Shown: positions 1-11,625 of the stretch, piece after piece
Layout: each line of letters starts with the position of its first letter
How positions within the stretch are numbered: the first letter of the stretch is position 1
From: Heligmosomoides polygyrus polygyrus
Taxonomy: Eukaryota; Nematoda; Chromadorea; Rhabditida; Heligmosomidae
DNA length: 64,000 bases
Assembly: GCA_947396885.1 (NCBI GenBank)
Contig: OX377203.1
Span: 28,089,253 to 28,153,252 of the forward strand
Direction of reading: 5' to 3'
Program-made: the position numbers and the translations under genes
The notes under the pieces: generated by a model
What the model was told of the DNA's origin: nothing
Databases searched by the model: none
The model's input: the letters and a program-made list of their open reading frames with translations, nothing else

Positions 1-2372
1 GATTTTAATAGTAGAGCTAAAATCGACAGTGGCTAGGGCTGTTTTCTGAGCCAGGTGCAGTCAGCCGTGTTCAAGCGGCATGAGGATGGGATGTTAGGAG
101 GTCAAGGTGGAAACGGAGACAGTGTCACTTGAACCGAAACAAAGGGAACTACGGTGGTGTAGGCATATCCTAGATGACCATTGGTCGTCGAAGAGTTCCT
201 CTGAGCTAGGACAGCAAGAAAGTGACCGCGAGTAAAACAAGAAAGAATAGGACCAGCTCTCAATGGAAATGTCCCCAAACCGGTCTTTACGACTCGGAGT
301 ACCACTATCCACGCTGCTGAACAGGGCATCCAGAGTTTCGAGCCTCCTCACCGTTCAGGGCACAGGTTGACAAAAAGTAGAAGTTGGGTGGACCGGTTAC
401 CCAGCGTGTTTCCTCTTCATAATCGGTTGGATTCCGCTGCACTTGAAAGCATGTCAGGACGTTCATCAAAGCGTTAGTCAGACGTTTTCCTGGAGGCGAC
501 TAACGAAAAATGCTACGACGTTTGTACCCGTCGAGCGAGAAGTATCCACTGGACCACATGGCACGGACTGTGGCATGTGTAGGCATCGCTGACGCAAGCT
601 AGAGGGAGCGATTTAATGATCAACAGTTCACGTAGGCGATACGAAAAAAGCTCCCCACAGCAAAAGATGGTTATGAGGTGGATAAGCTCATACTAATGAT
701 GAACTGTAGCCCCAAACACTTGGATCAATGAAGGAAGGAATCCTGGAACTGAATTATCATTTATCAATTTGAGAAGGAAATTGTATCCAAGCATGAGATT
801 GCGAAGCTGCCCTATGGTATATGTAGACTGGAGCATTCCAATATCAATACTAATGTTAAAAAAGTAAAATGAATACAATGCTTTAAAGTATTCCATAGAT
901 GAGGAACATAGAGAGGAGGGATTTAAATGAAAATTCTAGGAAAATTCTAGGCCTAGGAGGTGGCTTAAACTTGAACTAAGAAAATCCTGAAAATCTTAAA
1001 ACTCACGGTTGACTGTTGGCCGAGTAGACATCGCATCGAGTGCACTGCAACGCGTAACTCGCGCTCAGAAACTAAAGCAAACACTGAATCACCGCTGGAG
1101 TTTAGCTCATCGTCTCAAAATTCTGTTGTAAATTACACGTTTTTGCTTCGATTTCTACGACGTTTGTGTGGATATAGTGTAATCTCCAACTGAAGTCAGT
1201 GGTTTATACTTCCCAGGCAAGTCTATTACCAGTTGGCCGTTCACGAAAATGAGATAATCTTTCATGGAAGAGATTGAAAACCGCGTTGAATCGATGTTCG
1301 GTTGAATCCTGTTTGCAAAGACATTGTTGGAAAGAGATTTCGGATGTCTGAAAAAGCAATGGCTGGTTGTCAGGATATCCTATGGAAATCTTGACTGGAC
1401 AGCGACTGAACGTATTGTAAGAACTGCTTTTGCAAACAATCCCAAGAACATCGCTGTCGTTATTTTTATAGAATAAAAGTTAAGCTCAGTTCAGAACGGG
1501 AAAACCTAACGAGGTTGTGAGCGTCTGGGAGGGAGTTGCAGCTATTCCACTCCTTTCGGCGAATGTGACTTCTGTGGGGGGCCAACAGTCGAGGCTGCGA
1601 GTATTACTAATCTGCCGAGCGGAGGAAATTCTGAGAAATCCACCTGTCTTCTATGAAATCTCGGCACCAACCCTCTGGGCATTCTGCAGACTCTGCCTAG
1701 TATTACATAGGTAGAGGGAGGGGCGGAGGCGACCTCGAAATACAATAGCCGCTCGAAGCAGCTGTTTATTCGATGCTAACACGCAGCACGTCGCCGGGAA
1801 AACATATTTTTCCCTGACGGCTCAGCAGTACGACTCTGATAAATGATCATCATAATAGGTGGGCAAAGGGAAACAGAAAACAAAACAGTTCTGCTGAGTA
1901 ACCCTTGCGTTTCACTGTTGCAGTGAAGAAAATGAAGATACGCAGTGTTTCATTGGTAGAAAAAAGCTTTAGTCTTCCATCTATCCGTCCCTCTTCACTA
2001 AATGTACATAATGTTCACGGAAAGATATCGTGCACGTACATAGACATTTCTGCTGTACTGCGCCACGTCTTCTACACCCTACCATCTAAAATAGGTAGTT
2101 ACAAGGCAATTCTGAACTAACATGTTACAAAGGGCTACGCTACAGCGTTACTATCGTTTCGATACCAGCGCAGAACAAGCAAAATTCGTCAAGGAGTCAG
2201 TGGTCCACGCCGTGGTCAATTTTGTACTCAGAGAATAAGCATTATTGATTCGGGGCGGCGTAATCTTTGACAACATTTCTTTACAATTAGAGCTGGGTCT
2301 GACTACATCCATTCAGCAGGAAGAGAATGTTTCCGAGCGGAACTATGCCTCTTAAAAATCATAATAAATAAC
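1..2372. other. Unassigned sequence
   Basis: No gene or repeat is recognised here. Short open frames exist (for example on the minus strand at 94-351 and the plus strand at 1517-1714), but they overlap one another, carry no family motif and have no convincing splice sites. The A+T content and frequent stops look like intron or intergenic DNA. An exon too short or divergent to see by eye cannot be excluded. Confidence 0.5.
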
Positions 2373-2373
2373 T

Positions 2374-2673
2374 GGGCGCGTGGAGCGCAGTCGGAGGAGG
2401 CGCCGGCTGTCGCCTGCACCCGATACCAGGTTCCTGGTTCGGATTTCCCGCCCAGGCCAACCAAGCCTTCCAACCCTCCGGGGTCGGTGAATTGGTACCA
2501 AACTTGTCTAGGAAGGATAAAGCACTGACTTGTACATCGGTTGGCCACCACAAGTCATTGTATGGCCAAATATGCATTCAGATCACCTCCACGACATTCC
2601 GTAGAAGTGGAATGCGTGGCACATCCCAAAGAGGATTGAGTAACACCGTCCTTCATCCCTATCCTTCATAACT
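2374..2673 (+). repeat. tRNA-derived SINE, copy A (family SINE-1)
   Basis: This is a roughly 300-bp dispersed repeat. The head reads GCGTGGAGCGCAGTCGGAGG, close to a tRNA A box. About 45 bases later GGTTCGGATTTCC resembles a B box, so the unit has the layout of an internal RNA polymerase III promoter. The body contains CCAACCAAGCCTTCC and a tail near GATTGAGTAACACCGTCC. The same blocks recur in the same order in at least eight other copies in this window. Open frames inside it are not genes. Confidence 0.75.
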
Positions 2674-3090
2674 ATTTGGTTCTGTAAAGCCTACTCCTTC
2701 TGATTTGCGTATTCTTGCGTTGTCTTCATTCAGAAACGGAAGCCAGCTTAAAATCCATGTAACCTTACTCTATCTTTAGCCTTGATGTTGTTATTTTCAA
2801 CCATATGAGATGTCTCATGTAATAAATCTAATACAAATTCCTTGAAAACAGAACAATAATTGCAGCTAGACTCCCAGTCTACACCAAACGCGAACACAAG
2901 GCATTATTCAAGCGATATTCTAGTACTTTATTTGTTATTGTGCAAATTGTTATAGATATCTCCAAGATGTAGGAATGTGGACAAAATCTTATACCAGAGT
3001 AGGTCACGAACCCACATCTTTGTGCCAAGGGATATGTGCATTGTTGCTCCATGTGAGTACAACTAAACTTTTGTGGTGACTATTCTTGGT

Positions 3091-3384
3091 GGGTGTAGCA
3101 CCGTCAGAGGAGGCGCTGGCTCTCGTGTGGGCTCCGAAACAGATTAAAGCCCAGCCTAAGCCATCTAACCGTTCCACCCATTCCTAGTTGGTGACCTGGT
3201 ATGGTACTGGTCTGCGAAGAATAAAACGCTCACTTTTCCAAGAACTACGCATCGTACATAACTCAATGGAATGATGAGGTGCTCACTCGAATAGCCCCAA
3301 CGATATCACGTAGAAATAGAATTCGTGGTGAGTCGCTCACAGGGGTTGACTAACGTCAATCCTTGTCATTTATCCTTATCGTTG
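3091..3384 (+). repeat. SINE-1, diverged copy B
   Basis: Same block order as the other SINE-1 copies: a TAGCACCGTCAGAGGAGG head, then a degenerate middle, a TGACCTGGTATGGTACTGG block and a 3' end at the TTATCCTTATCGTT tail. The middle is poorly conserved and the B box is not recognisable. The next copy begins immediately after it, giving a head-to-tail pair. Confidence 0.6.
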
Positions 3385-3385
3385 G

Positions 3386-3683
3386 GAACGTGTAGCGCAG
3401 CCGGAGGAGGTGCCGAATGTCGCTTGCACACGATTCCAGGTTTTTGGTTTGGATTTCCGGCCCAGGCCAACCAAGCCTTCCATCCCTTCGGGGTCAATGA
3501 GCGGTACCAGACTTACCTGAGAAGCATATAGAGCTGAGGAGCTGACTTGTTCATCGGCTGACCACCGCAAGTCATCCTATGGCCAAATCGCCTCCTCGAC
3601 ATCCCGTAGAAGGGGAAGGCGTGGCGCATCCCAAAAGGGACTGAGTAACGCCATTCTTTTTCTCAATCCTTACCTTTATCGTT
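3386..3683 (+). repeat. SINE-1, copy C
   Basis: A well-preserved copy: the head GTGTAGCGCAGCCGGAGG matches an A box and GGTTTGGATTTCC is the B-box counterpart. CCAACCAAGCCTTCC, the CACCGCAAGTCATCC block, the ATCCCGTAGAAG block and the GACTGAGTAACGCC tail follow in order. It lies in tandem with copy B. Confidence 0.75.
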
Positions 3684-4640
3684 AGTGTGTAAATGAAGGA
3701 AAAAGGCGTTACTTATCCATAATAGTAGCATGGCTCGACTGATCATACAAGCTGCGTACAGTATTTGCTCCTATGGAGTGCCTTTCATAATTGATTTTAG
3801 GTGATAAGTAAGCACGAGAAGTAGCGGATTAATGTACTTTTTGTGAGCCGAGGTGGCAGAAGGACGACTAAGGCTTATCACTGGGTTTTGTTTATCTTTG
3901 TGAGCCTCACCGAGCAAGAAAACGGTCCCGGAATTGATTGGCGAACCGTGCGGGCCAACACGAACACAGCGCTTGTTTGCCGAAGCCACCAATCGGCTTA
4001 AGCACACGCGCGAGAGCAGGATTTCATAGCACCTCGGGAAAAAATGGCAGCCGCTCTTTCAGTGGTCCCGTGATGCCTTTTCAGTGCCGGAACAGAGTTC
4101 TCCGAACTGTCGCAGCAAGGCTGATCCTTCAAGTCACTTAGGGAATCCTACCCCTGGTCTGCAGTCCCCTATAGGCGATAAAGGGCTTGCAGCAAGAATG
4201 AGGATGATAACGGTTCATTGTGGAAGATGTGGACAAAAATGGGTAAATAATCAAATTTGGGTGATCCATGAAGACCATTAAGCAACGGCATTTAAAGGTG
4301 AGTATCCAATCTACAAAGTTTACCAAGTCCATGCCTCTCGTTCGCCGTGCAAACCCCGTGTCATAAGACTCCCTCGAAATGAACGAGATCTCAGTAATAA
4401 GAAACGATGAGCTTATGCAACCCAATATACAGACTTCTAATTTGCTAACGCATTTTGAATCATGGTGGTTCACGATGTGATACATTCAAGAATTGAGTTG
4501 TCTACTACTGTTAGAGGTTTACTTCCCGAAATGGTTTCTCAACATCACAACTGCCACAAACATATCTTTTTTAATTCCGAATCTACATAAAAGCCCTGCC
4601 ATCTTTTGTCGATTCGTTCCTGCCTGCCCTTTCGATTAAA
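3684..4640. other. Unassigned sequence
   Basis: No recognised gene. A 115-codon minus-strand frame at 4138-4485 has no family motif and no supporting context. I see no repeat boundaries in this stretch. Confidence 0.45.
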
Positions 4641-4919
4641 AGGATAAAGCACGGTGGTGGTCACTCCTGTGCGAGATGCGCCATGCACTCTACTTCAACA
4701 GGATGTCGTGGAGGCAGTATGGATGCGTATTTAACCTATACAATGACTTGGGATGGTCACCGATGAACGACTTAGTGCTTTTCCTTCCAAGGTAGGCCTG
4801 GCATCAATTTTCTGATCCCAGTGGGATGGAGGGCTTGGGAGCCTAAGCGGGGATCGCCATACCATGAATTAATTCGGGAAGCATGCCAGAGCCGACGCCT
4901 TTTCTGACTGCACTACATT
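4641..4919 (-). repeat. SINE-1, copy D (inverted)
   Basis: The blocks of SINE-1 appear here in reverse complement. CAATGACTTGGGATGGTCAC is the reverse of the CACCGCAAGTCATT block, GGGATGGAGGGCTTGG is the reverse of CCAAGCCTTCCATCCC, and TCTGACTGCACTACAT is the reverse of the A-box head. The copy is diverged. Confidence 0.65.
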
Positions 4920-5005
4920 TTTGCAATTATATATGTAGTTAGACGTCTTGACGAACGCTCGCAAATACTAAGTATCACCATATTTAAACAGCATATAAAA
5001 TCTGC

Positions 5006-5172
5006 ATCACTGCCTTGCGCATGCGCATTTACTCTGTACAACGACTTGCGCTTGCTACCCGATGAGCAAGTGAGTGCCTTGATCTTTCTGGTGGGGCGGA
5101 AGGCCCAGCTGCTTTGATGATATCAGAACATTGATTCGTTTCCGAAACCTCTTCCGACTGTGCTCTGCGATT
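5006..5172 (-). repeat. SINE-1, partial copy E (inverted)
   Basis: A partial inverted copy running from CAACGACTTGCGCTTGCTAC to the head block at CCTCTTCCGACTGTGCTCTG. The central CCAAGCCTTCC block is lost and replaced by unrelated sequence, so the copy is damaged. Confidence 0.5.
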
Positions 5173-5475
5173 ATTGTTACATGATATCGACCGATTAATT
5201 TCTAACAGGATTATCTTCATTTCCTTCATTATAATGGCGTAACAGAGGGCATCAGAGCACAAGTCTGGGCTTCCCTTGGGTCAACTGAACTCTATAGTTC
5301 CGCACGGCCGTTAAAACTAGTGCAGTCTGGCTGATTGTGAAGTAAGCTGGTCGCTGAGCACAGTGGCCCCAGATGTCCCTATAAGGCAACACGCCTTTGA
5401 GGCGCTCCATGAAATAAAGTCGGAATGTGGATATGCATGGTTCTGCATGGTCAAAACTTATGCTTATTGTCCTCG

Positions 5476-5775
5476 GCTGGGCACGTGTAGCGCAGCCACA
5501 GCAGACGCCTGCTATTATAGAACCCACGAATGGATTCGCGGTTTGACAATTTCTCCCTAGGCCAATCAAGCCTTCCATCCCTAATGGATGGGTGTATTGG
5601 CTCCAGACGATTCTCGGAAGAACGAAATGCTCACTTGTCCATCTGCTAGCCACCACAAATCATTATTCAGGCCGAATGCGCATTCAAACATCCTACACGA
5701 TATTCCATTGAAGTAAAATGCGTGGCTCATTTCAGAATGGTTTGGCAGATCCCGATCTTTATCCTTCACCCTACT
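5476..5775 (+). repeat. SINE-1, copy F
   Basis: The head CACGTGTAGCGCAGCCACAG keeps the A-box core. The body shows GGCCAATCAAGCCTTCC, the CCACCACAAATCATT block and GATATTCCATTGAAG. The B-box region is rewritten. Orientation is the same as copies A to C. Confidence 0.65.
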
Positions 5776-5925
5776 CTCTCCTTTTCACGTCGAGAAAGTA
5801 GACTAGAAGTGCCGAATCGAACCCAAGTACTCTCTAGATCTTCTCTAAATGAGGAAAATTTCAAGGAGAATCAGCATTATAAGGGCTGCTGAAGCGCTAA
5901 GTTCTAATTATTAATGCTGTCCTAT

Positions 5926-6222
5926 GGCGCGTGTAACGCAGTAGGAGGAGGTGCCAGCTGTCGCGAGCACCATTTCCTGGTTCGGATTTCCGGCCCAGGC
6001 CAACCAAGCCTTCCATCCCTCCGAGGTCGGTGAATTGGTACCAAACTTGTCTGGGAAGGATGAAGCGCTGACTTGTTCATCGGCTGGCCACCGCAAGTCA
6101 TTTAAGCCGGACACGCATTCAAATGGCCTTCACGACATCCCGTAGAAGTATAGCGCGTGGTGTATCCCAAAACGGATTGAGTAACGCCGTCCTTTATCCT
6201 TTATTACTGTTCTACTTATTGC
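5926..6222 (+). repeat. SINE-1, copy G
   Basis: Well-preserved copy. The head GCGTGTAACGCAGTAGGAGG, GGTTCGGATTTCCGGCCCAG, CCAACCAAGCCTTCC, GGTCGGTGAATTGGTACC, GGCCACCGCAAGTCATT, ACATCCCGTAGAAG and GATTGAGTAACGCCGTCC appear in order. It may be close to the family consensus and is a useful query for finding other copies. Confidence 0.8.
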
Positions 6223-6373
6223 ACCTCACACAGCACATGAGGGGTGATGAAGTGTCTTATCGAAGAAGGACTGTTAAAATTCTCCGAAGTGGTTGGATCG
6301 GAAAAGTGCCTCTGGAGTGGGTGAAATCCAGCTTATCGCCTGGCAGACTTTCGAAAACAATTGTTCGTGACAA

Positions 6374-6978
6374 CTAATGCATTTTGAGCGTAGAAGCAAT
6401 GTGCGTGGCGCATACCGAAGGAAGAATTACGTTATCTATTCGATCTGAATTTGTCGTTATGTCCCAATTTTTAATGATTTTGTGAAGGAAACGCGCAGCG
6501 ACAACCGAAAAATAATTGTGATGACGAGGTCTGCGAGAACTCACAATGACAGCGACGAAGGGCGCTAGTCGTGCCATATCCGCGACACGATGGCTGGCGG
6601 CGGCAGACGGCGCGGACGCGGTCGGCGCCTTTTCTCCGTGCGCGCCCTGCCCCTTACCGGAATTTCCGGAATACTGCACCAATACACGCGAATTCCCGGC
6701 GCGCCGGCACAAAGGCGCAGTACACGTGGAGGGCCACTTGGCTAGACGTGATATGGGCGAAATGTTGCAAAAAGAAGCAAACACCTCCCAAAGCCAGCGC
6801 TGCTGTCGAGAATCGGCTGCCATCCAGTCAGAGTCTGTTAGGACTCGGTCATGGCTTCGCCAGAGCTGTTGAGCCAGCGCCTCGCTCCCAAAGGCCACTG
6901 TTCTCATTTTTGCAGCAAGTTCAGGCGGAAAACTGCAGTGCAACCTCCTGGATTAGCCAAGATGTGAAAGTAAGGTGA
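6374..6978. other. GC-rich block with overlapping open frames
   Basis: The composition rises sharply in G+C compared with the flanks, and long frames stay open on both strands (minus 6374-6943, plus 6546-6872 and 6571-6978). The conceptual proteins are low-complexity and Ala/Arg/Ser rich, as expected when GC-rich DNA lacks stop codons. No domain is recognised and no splice or start context favours one frame. It could be a CpG-rich regulatory block, an old coding fragment or a transposon relic. Confidence 0.35.
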
Positions 6979-7222
6979 TGCCGCAATCGACGATATCTTT
7001 CTGAAGCAGAATTGCATAGTGCTTCGTCATAGCCGACAGGACGTTGTCAGTCTGGCGATCCATCCAGAGCTTGCGATTTTGCTGTATTTTATTCAATTAT
7101 TTGAACACGTCTCATGAACGTGCCACAAGTCTAAAACGAGGAACCAAGCAGACAAATTTTTCTCCGGTTTTCACAACTTTTAGTTAAAGGACTAAGTGGG
7201 CATTAACCAATTCTCATTGGAG

Positions 7223-7445
7223 GAATTGCGCCACACAGTCCACCTCTACCGGATGTCGTGTAGGCCGTTTGGACCTGTGTCTGGCCCATAACGGTGCGTA
7301 GAAGTGCAGTCTGACGAGGCTTAAGCGGTTGTGTGCACTCCGAATCGAGATTCTTGGTTCGGTCCCAACAGGCGAACCAAACCTTCCATCTCTACGAGTT
7401 TGATGTATTTCTACCAAATGTGTCTGGTACAAGCACACCAGCAGA
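7223..7445 (+). repeat. SINE-1, degenerate copy H
   Basis: Recognisable pieces are GTGCGTAGAAGTGCAGTCTGA (diverged head), TTCTTGGTTCGGTCCC (B-box region) and ACCAAACCTTCCATC, followed by a weak TTGATGTATTTCTACCAAA block. The upstream 7223-7275 piece (TGCGCCACACAG, GGATGTCGTGTAGG) resembles the tail of an inverted copy, so two fragments may be joined. Confidence 0.4.
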
Positions 7446-7729
7446 TTAAAACTTATACCTACTAAAAAGACGCGGCAATTCAGAGAAGATTTCATATGAA
7501 AATTCTACGATGAAATCTTAGGTCCTCATGTTTTTCCTGTAGACCTTTCTCTTTATATTTGTCGCTAAAAACCGATCTTCTCTTTCCTCCACTGTTGCAT
7601 ATAAATGTATCGCTACTCTTATCCCCTCTCCAACGTTTCGATTTTCTACTTCTAATCTCTATAAATTTTTTCATTCAGACAGATTTTAAAGACAGCTAGA
7701 AATATACTCCACTTTTTCACTGAAGGGTG

Positions 7730-8008
7730 CATGTAGCGCAGTCGGAGGAGGTGCCGGCTGTCGCGTGCACCCGTTCAGATTTCCCGCCCGGGGCAACCAA
7801 GCCTTCCATCCGCCCGCGGTCGGTGAATTGGTACCAGACTTGTCCGGGGAGTATAAGGCGTGGAATTGTTCATCGGCTGGTCGCCACAAGTCATTGTACA
7901 TACCAAGTACGCATTGAAGTCGTCTCTTCCGATATTCCGCACAACTGGAATGCGTGGCGCATGCCACAGGATGACTGATTAGTGCCGTCCTTTATTCAGT
8001 TTTATTCT
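7730..8008 (+). repeat. SINE-1, copy I
   Basis: The head CATGTAGCGCAGTCGGAGGA carries an exact A-box-like core. CAACCAAGCCTTCCATCC, GGTCGGTGAATTGGTACC, the CGCCACAAGTCATT block and a TGACTGATTAGTGCCGTCC tail follow. The B-box stretch is shortened to TTCAGATTTCCC, which would weaken its polymerase III promoter. Confidence 0.7.
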
Positions 8009-8342
8009 TTATTTTGCTCACACAATGAAATGCGATGGCGAGCCGCTGAATGAGTCAGCCAGTGTTTAACCCTACCCAGTCAGGTTTAGCCCTAATTCCA
8101 CTACATGGGGTGTTATTCGGGATCTGAACAAGATCCTTGATTAGGGGCGCTTGATGCAGCCGGCGTCTCCTCCAACTGCGTTACTGTGCACAGGGTCCGG
8201 TTTATTCATCTACCAAAAAACACTGTGACACGCTGGCACACACGAGTTAACCTCTTTGCATATAGTAGGATAAAAATGTATCCAATTATTTTATAGAAAC
8301 GAATGCGTTAATGTTTGTAAAAACAGTTTAAAATGAACTAAT

Positions 8343-8845
8343 CGTCTTCTTCTCCTCCTGAGCGTTTAGTCCCGCGCAGTCGCAGTGTCCGCTGTTCTTA
8401 TGATCCGTCGCCACCTCATCCTATCAAGGGCGGCGTCTGGGGTGGCGCCGAGTTCGGCGAGATCTCTCTTGATGACGTCCTTCCACCTTTTCCTTGGGGC
8501 TCCTCTCGGACGCCTTCCGGGTGCTTCGAAATTTAGGGCCAACCTGATGGGGTGATCCTCTGGTCTTCTAAGGATGTGCCCGTACCACCTCAGGCGCTGC
8601 TCCCTCATCTTCAGCTGGATCGGGGCTGTCTTCATCATTGCCCTAACATCCTCATTTCGCACTCTGTCCCGACGGGTCCATCCACAACCCCACCTGAGCA
8701 TCCTTTCTGCCGCTCCTGCGCTTTACATAGGGCCCAGCACTCACTGCCGTAAAGCAGAGCAGGCCTCACTACTTTTCTATATAGCTTGCCTTTGAGTGTC
8801 CTAGAGCACCTACGGTCGCAGAGGATTCCTGTGGACTCCCTCCAT
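8343..8845 (-). pseudogene. 5'-truncated RTE LINE tail with TSDs
   Basis: The minus strand encodes the C-terminal part of an RTE-type reverse transcriptase, open over 8366-8701, with the RLRWYGHILRRPEDH and PRGAPRKRWKDVIKRDLAE signatures. The plus-strand start CGTCTTCTTCTCCTCC is the complement of the A-rich 3' tail. A 16-bp duplication (TTTAAAATGAACTAAT at 8327-8342, TTTAAAATGAGCTAAT at 8846-8861, one mismatch) brackets the insert. That is what target-primed reverse transcription leaves. A longer relative, internally deleted, sits at 36270-37954. The frame is short because of 5' truncation rather than mutation. Confidence 0.85.
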
Positions 8846-9823
8846 TTTAAAATGAGCTAATGGTAGGCTGTAAAAAACAGTAGACAGTACCAGTAGCCAA
8901 TGTGCAGGCTACGCTGCAAACGATCTACCGTTATCTAAAACAACCTATAGCAAACAGAGGGCTGAACGTGGACAGGTTATCGAAGAACTAAAGGGACCGA
9001 GGGCAGATTGCTGCCTTTTGTACAGTTTATTTGCCTGCAAACATGGTACATCTTTAGGTGTGTCAGAGGTGGCGCTGAGGCAAATACTCCACGTAGCTTC
9101 ACCATAGCTTTTATTTATTTATTGCTGCGCCTGAGGTGCGCTATAAAAAGCAAACAAACAAAGGAAAACATAGTGACGATCAAATAGCAATGCTTAGCTT
9201 AAAAGAACCAACACCAACGAAATCGGGAGCCACTTGGATAACACTATGAACTGCAGCAGAATTGGAGAACTGTGTTTGCAGATTATTCAGAACACTCAAC
9301 GATAAAAATCTAAAAAATACATTTCCTCAAAAAGATCGAAGGCATAGCGAAGCATAATATTATGTCGAGTTGTTCGAGATACGGTTGATTTAAATCAATA
9401 AAAGTTGATATCATGCTTGTGTCTAGAAAGTAGCATATTTTGAAAAGGGATCATGCGTTTCGTAATGGTAGGTGTAGCATACATACTGGTAGTATAAAAC
9501 TTGCTCGATTTCATTTCCTAAAAAGTTACAGTGGAGCAAGCTTGTGTACTCATTTGTGGTGCACCTTTATGTGCACACAATTAAGCCAATATAGGTCATT
9601 CAAGGGTAAAACGACCGCAAAACATATCTTGAATTCCACCATCGTGATTGCAAACTAATCTGCCCTTCGGCTTGCTAGCATTACTATCCTTCCCTCTAAA
9701 CGAAAACTATGGGACATTAAAAAGCAAGGGAGCAGCGCTTAGCTCTCAAATCAATCGGAAGAAGATGGCACTGAGGCAGCAGATCCGGTGTTTAGTCCTT
9801 AAAGTATTGCACTGCGTTTTCAG

Positions 9824-9980
9824 TTGTTCGAAAGGCTGGAGTCCAGAGGAGTTTCGGCGAACACCGGTGACGAGAAGTTGGACAAATTCATGCGGGACGC
9901 CGTCATTGCGCTTCGAACACATCTTATTGAGCTGCAGAAGGTCTCCTCGCTGGCGGACGATTTCTATTCAAAATATCTAC
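9824..9980 (+). CDS. Meis/PREP-type homeobox gene, N-domain exon
   Basis: An internal exon encoding about 52 residues. It starts after the acceptor GCGTTTTCAG (9814-9823) and ends at the donor GTGAGT (9981). The translation contains LDKFMRDAVIALRTHLIELQ then KVSSLADDFYSKYL. This follows the layout of the second half of the Meis/PKNOX N-terminal domain, where a Leu-rich helix ends in a LELEKV-like motif and then an FxxRYI-like segment. In that family this domain binds PBC-class (Pbx/CEH-20) homeodomain partners in the nucleus. The exon ends in phase 1, and joining it to the exon at 10193 stays in frame. The upstream Meis half and the homeodomain are not in this exon. Nematode relatives would be unc-62 or psa-3; I cannot tell which. 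Confidence 0.75.
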
Positions 9981-10192
9981 GTGAGTTCTTCGCACAGATA
10001 AGTTGGAAGGCAAAGGAAGTGATGTAGAAAAGTTTACTTCAGTTTACTTCAGTAAATAATAATAGTAAGCGCTCGGTGACTGCTTCCTTTCAAAATGGAC
10101 TGTATGTATAATAGATCGAATACACGCAATCCCAGAAAAACTGAAGATGTGAAGAGTTAAGATATAATTAAGGAGCAATTCCTTCATTTCAG

Positions 10193-10284
10193 AAGCGCTG
10201 CGGAGGCGAATGTCCCACGAGGTGCTGGTGGGAGTGAGTGGCGACAGCGATGATGACTTGACAGATCCGAATTCAACCGATGAG
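10193..10284 (+). CDS. Meis/PREP-type homeobox gene, next exon
   Basis: The acceptor CTTCATTTCAG ends at 10192 and a plausible donor GTAGAG begins at 10285, giving a 212-base intron upstream. The first two bases complete the split codon from the 9824-9980 exon. The frame then reads ALRRRMSHEVLVGVSGDSDD and an acidic DLTDPNSTDE stretch. The first part aligns position by position with the end of the Meis N domain, the YISCLKGKM-like segment. An acidic linker at this point is normal in the family. The donor is weak; without splicing the frame would run on about 12 codons to a stop near 10320. A phase-0 end matches the candidate exon at 62112. Confidence 0.65.
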
Positions 10285-10919
10285 GTAGAGCAACTCTTTA
10301 TTGAGCACAAGCTAAACATATAGGGATATTGAAAGACAGAACGAGGTCTGTGATACATAGACGAACTAACGTTAGGAGCGAGCCTGAGTTTACTTGCGCC
10401 ATCTGAATTGTGGAGCCCGTAAAATGACCAGATGACAATGATGATTTTAAGTAGATACCATTTTCGCTTGAGGGCGTAAATCGTTTAGAGCAAACTGAAC
10501 AGTTTTCAAAACAAGCCAAACACGTTATGAAAGAGTCAAAATAAATAATTGATCTATAAGACATTTTAAACGCTCAAGTGCCCAAAAAAGGCTTTACTGT
10601 TCTAACAATCAAAACATTCCTAGCCTATCAACTACACTAATTTTTCAAGGTTATTTCGAAGGCCAAAAAGGTAGAGGGAGAATGAGTCATGTATTTGCCC
10701 AGTACGGTGTTACCCTTATTCGACTGATAGCTCAACATGTGGAGTGGCACAGCGTAGAACTTCGAACTTTTTGAGACGTCTTCTCCTCAACTACATATTT
10801 AATAGATTTTCACGCAACTCCGAGTAATCGGCACTTTCACCAAGAATCCAAGAATTATAGATTATACGTGGCAACTACATAAAGATGTTTTTATTTCCTC
10901 TTAGGCCTAGAGCGGCTGC
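10285..10919. other. Likely intron sequence, nothing recognised
   Basis: A+T-rich DNA with no domain, repeat boundary or RNA gene that I can see. Minus-strand open frames at 10044-10358 and 10298-10564 partly lie opposite the Meis exon and have no motifs. Confidence 0.4.
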
Positions 10920-11100
10920 TATAGGAAGTGGAAGGTGTTAGAAGGATGCTTAGTTGCGGTCAAGTCTCTTGCGCGAGAGCGGGCTCGAGCTCACACACTC
11001 TGCTTTCCGGGCAGCGATGCTACGCCTCACACCCCAGCGCTGTTTGATCGAACAGAACAACCACGATATCTCTCTAGAAGCAATCACCTATCATCACTTA
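10920..11100 (+). repeat. tRNA-like dispersed repeat (family R-3), copy 1
   Basis: The block GTTAGAAGGATGCTTAGTTG, then GGTCAAGTCTCTTGCGCG, a GGGCTCGAGCTCACAC segment and CACGATATCTCTCTAGAAGC recurs at 11705-11850 and inverted at 11850-11995. Read on the minus strand, the GAGCTCGAGCCCGC stretch lies where the other copies have a tRNA B-box-like GTTCGAGTCCCGC. It may be an old SINE or a Penelope-associated repeat. Confidence 0.5.
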
Positions 11101-11263
11101 CCCGTGATATCGGAATGGTATCAGCATGAAACCAGTTAAGCTAAAAGCCTTTGTAGAAATGATGTTTTTGCCATCTCCGACCTTCTATGAACCTCGGCAT
11201 GATGTTGAATTCGTAGTAGTTCTTCCTTGAACTCTAGGCGAGGTTGGTAACAGCGTTTATTAG

Positions 11264-11299
11264 GCTTCCGTTTCAGCGGGATCGCCTCCTTCAGAACCT
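11264..11299 (-). ncRNA. Hammerhead-like motif, degenerate
   Basis: Minus-strand counterpart of the motifs at 11626 and 43166. It has stem I GGTT/AGCC with a wobble pair. The first core box reads CTGAAGG instead of CTGAAGA, and the cleavage-side box is GAAACGGA instead of GAAACGTA. Both changes hit conserved core bases, so this copy is expected to be inactive. Confidence 0.5.
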
Positions 11300-11625
11300 G
11301 AAAGGAAACAAACCTAAGTGTGACCACTCGACCAAGGGTCCCCTCAATCCTACTGGATTTTGACACCAATTAGACGTTCAAAAGATGATTAGGAGACAGC
11401 AATCGACCTCACCTAACCAAGGGTCGCCAGGCGATCAGGGCAGTAGTATATATACATATATGTTTCTTATTCTTACTCCTCACGAGCACTACTTCCCTGA
11501 CCCTTGGTTGGGTGAGGTTGATTGCAGTCTCCTTCTCATCGTGTATACGTCTAATTGGTCTCAAAATCCTGCAGGGTTGAGGAGACCCTTGGTCGAGCGG
11601 TCACACTCAAGTTTGTTTCCTTCCA

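Noticed and set aside
6374..6943. A 189-codon minus-strand gene
   Set aside because: No domain, low-complexity composition, and equally long frames on the other strand. Kept only as a GC-rich block.
9648..9823. An upstream Meis half-domain (LPFGLLALLSF)
   Set aside because: Only a chance resemblance to the HPLFPLLALIF-type motif; no splice sites fit and the surrounding residues do not match.
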